Assembly (NCBI GenBank): GCA_902158745.1
Contig: CABGHH010000108.1
Span: 1-5,831 of the forward strand
Origin: Candidatus Methanolliviera sp. GoM_asphalt
GTDB lineage: Archaea > Halobacteriota > Methanoliparia > Methanoliparales > Methanoliparaceae
Direction of reading: 5' to 3'
Length of the DNA: 5,831 nucleotides
The notes under the pieces were generated by a model. The model ran no database searches and had not been told where the DNA came from. It saw only the letters and a list, made by a program, of their open reading frames with translations. Both the position numbers and the translations under genes were made by a program. Position 1 is the stretch's first letter; each line of letters opens with the position of its first letter. This document shows, in pieces, positions 5,387-5,831 of the stretch.

Positions 5387-5831
5387 TCAATGACCTTTGT
5401 GTCTGCCTTTCATTCTGCTTTTACGCGACCGAGTTCGATTGACCAGACTTTTGACTACATGTGCTCGGGCTTCGGCAGGCGTTAGCTGCAGCCGCGGCAT
5501 GACAGCACGCAACAGAGTTATATTTTCGTCTCAAACTCACGTTCAGTAGGGATTCCGACTTTTTTTTTACGTAAATCCGCCATCTCTGGCGCAAACCCGT
5601 GTCTGGGCAGATACAATTCTCCATCCACCCCTGTCCTCACCGACCCGTTGGCATAAGCCATAAAGGTGCCTACCTGACTCATATCCACCTTTCCCAACCG
5701 TCCGTTATACTGTCGTCCTGCCCCCGCGCTCTTCTACCCCGCCTTGGCGTCTGCGCTCTCGTCCAGGATAAGCACTCATGTAGTTATACACGTATTCGCT
5801 GGTATCACAAGTTTTAGTCTTAAATCTCTCT
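5387..5831 (-). pseudogene. IS701-like transposase remnant with internal deletion
   Basis: This was found only by reading through short frames on the - strand. From 5775 the frame reads VLILDESADAKAG, TAG (5734-5736), then KSAGAGRQYNGRLGKV, MAYANG, VDGELYLPRHGF and GIPTEREFETK, ending in TAA at 5518-5520. The order LxLDES..KxG.xSxGxxRQYxGxxGK - GELYLPxxW/F - GIPxxxxFxTK is the pattern I know from IS701-family (DDE_5) transposases, with the Asp of LILDES as first catalytic residue. A different frame (5387-5515) gives LLRAVMPRLQLTP and LVNRTRSRKSRM before TGA, resembling a transposase C-terminus. The middle of the protein, including the later catalytic acids, seems deleted at about 5516-5526. 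The N-terminus is out of frame or beyond the right edge. No terminal inverted repeats were identified. Confidence 0.65.

Noticed and set aside
5081..5485. 134-codon + strand frame
   Set aside because: It crosses the N-terminal part of one transposase remnant and the tail of another in antisense, and includes the T13 run as a Phe stretch; there is no SD or domain.
5421..5624. 67-codon - strand frame starting MENCICPDTG
   Set aside because: It overlaps the IS701-like remnant in another frame, is Cys/Ser/Ala-rich without domain similarity, and the alternative frame matches transposase motifs.
1..5831. CRISPR array, integron or toxin-antitoxin pair
   Set aside because: There are no regularly spaced direct repeats with unique spacers, no attC-like sites and no paired small genes with SDs in the window.

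Overview
The window looks like a chromosomal piece from an archaeon, probably a euryarchaeote related to methane-cycling lineages. The group II chaperonin (thermosome), the archaeal TATA boxes (TTTATATA), a GAGGTGA ribosome-binding site, oligo-T termination and a tRNA-Thr with U73 and no encoded CCA all point that way. The DnaK lacks the extra N-terminal block of Gram-negative DnaKs, as archaeal and Gram-positive DnaKs do. The lineage guess rests partly on a remembered likeness of the transposase remnants to methanogen and ANME insertion sequences, so it is tentative.

Layout, left to right. Bases 1-79 (- strand) carry what looks like the N-terminal coding end of a RadC-like gene that runs off the window. 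It has no visible start codon and abuts a 95-bp inverted repeat (71-165), each arm made of three 10-bp units. Next come two complete chaperone genes, both on the - strand: dnaK (183-2087) and, upstream of it, a thermosome subunit (2189-3841). The 101-bp gap between them holds an oligo-T terminator for the thermosome gene, a TATA-like box and an unusual TTGAAA-repeat leader before dnaK. No grpE or dnaJ is visible next to dnaK. The 140-bp region 3842-3981 is a divergent promoter: two identical TATA boxes serve the thermosome gene on the - strand, and one A/T-rich box serves tRNA-Thr(GGT) at 3982-4053 on the + strand.

From 4059 to the right edge the DNA is a graveyard of insertion-sequence remnants, all on the - strand. 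The first (4059-5257) is an IS4-like DDE transposase that keeps its three catalytic residues but is broken by a probable 2-base deletion, an in-frame TAA and a probable third lesion near its end. Its inferred last codon lies 5 bp from the tRNA 3' end. The second (5387-5831) is an IS701-like transposase recognisable only in short reading frames; it has a TAG in a conserved motif and apparently a large internal deletion.

The two chaperones would work in the same job, folding and refolding of cytosolic proteins: DnaK binds extended segments and the thermosome encloses folding intermediates. I see no new defence or mobile system here. The most notable points are the chaperone pairing without co-chaperones, the dnaK leader repeat, the 10-bp-unit palindrome next to a truncated RadC frame, and the decayed transposons packed against the tRNA.
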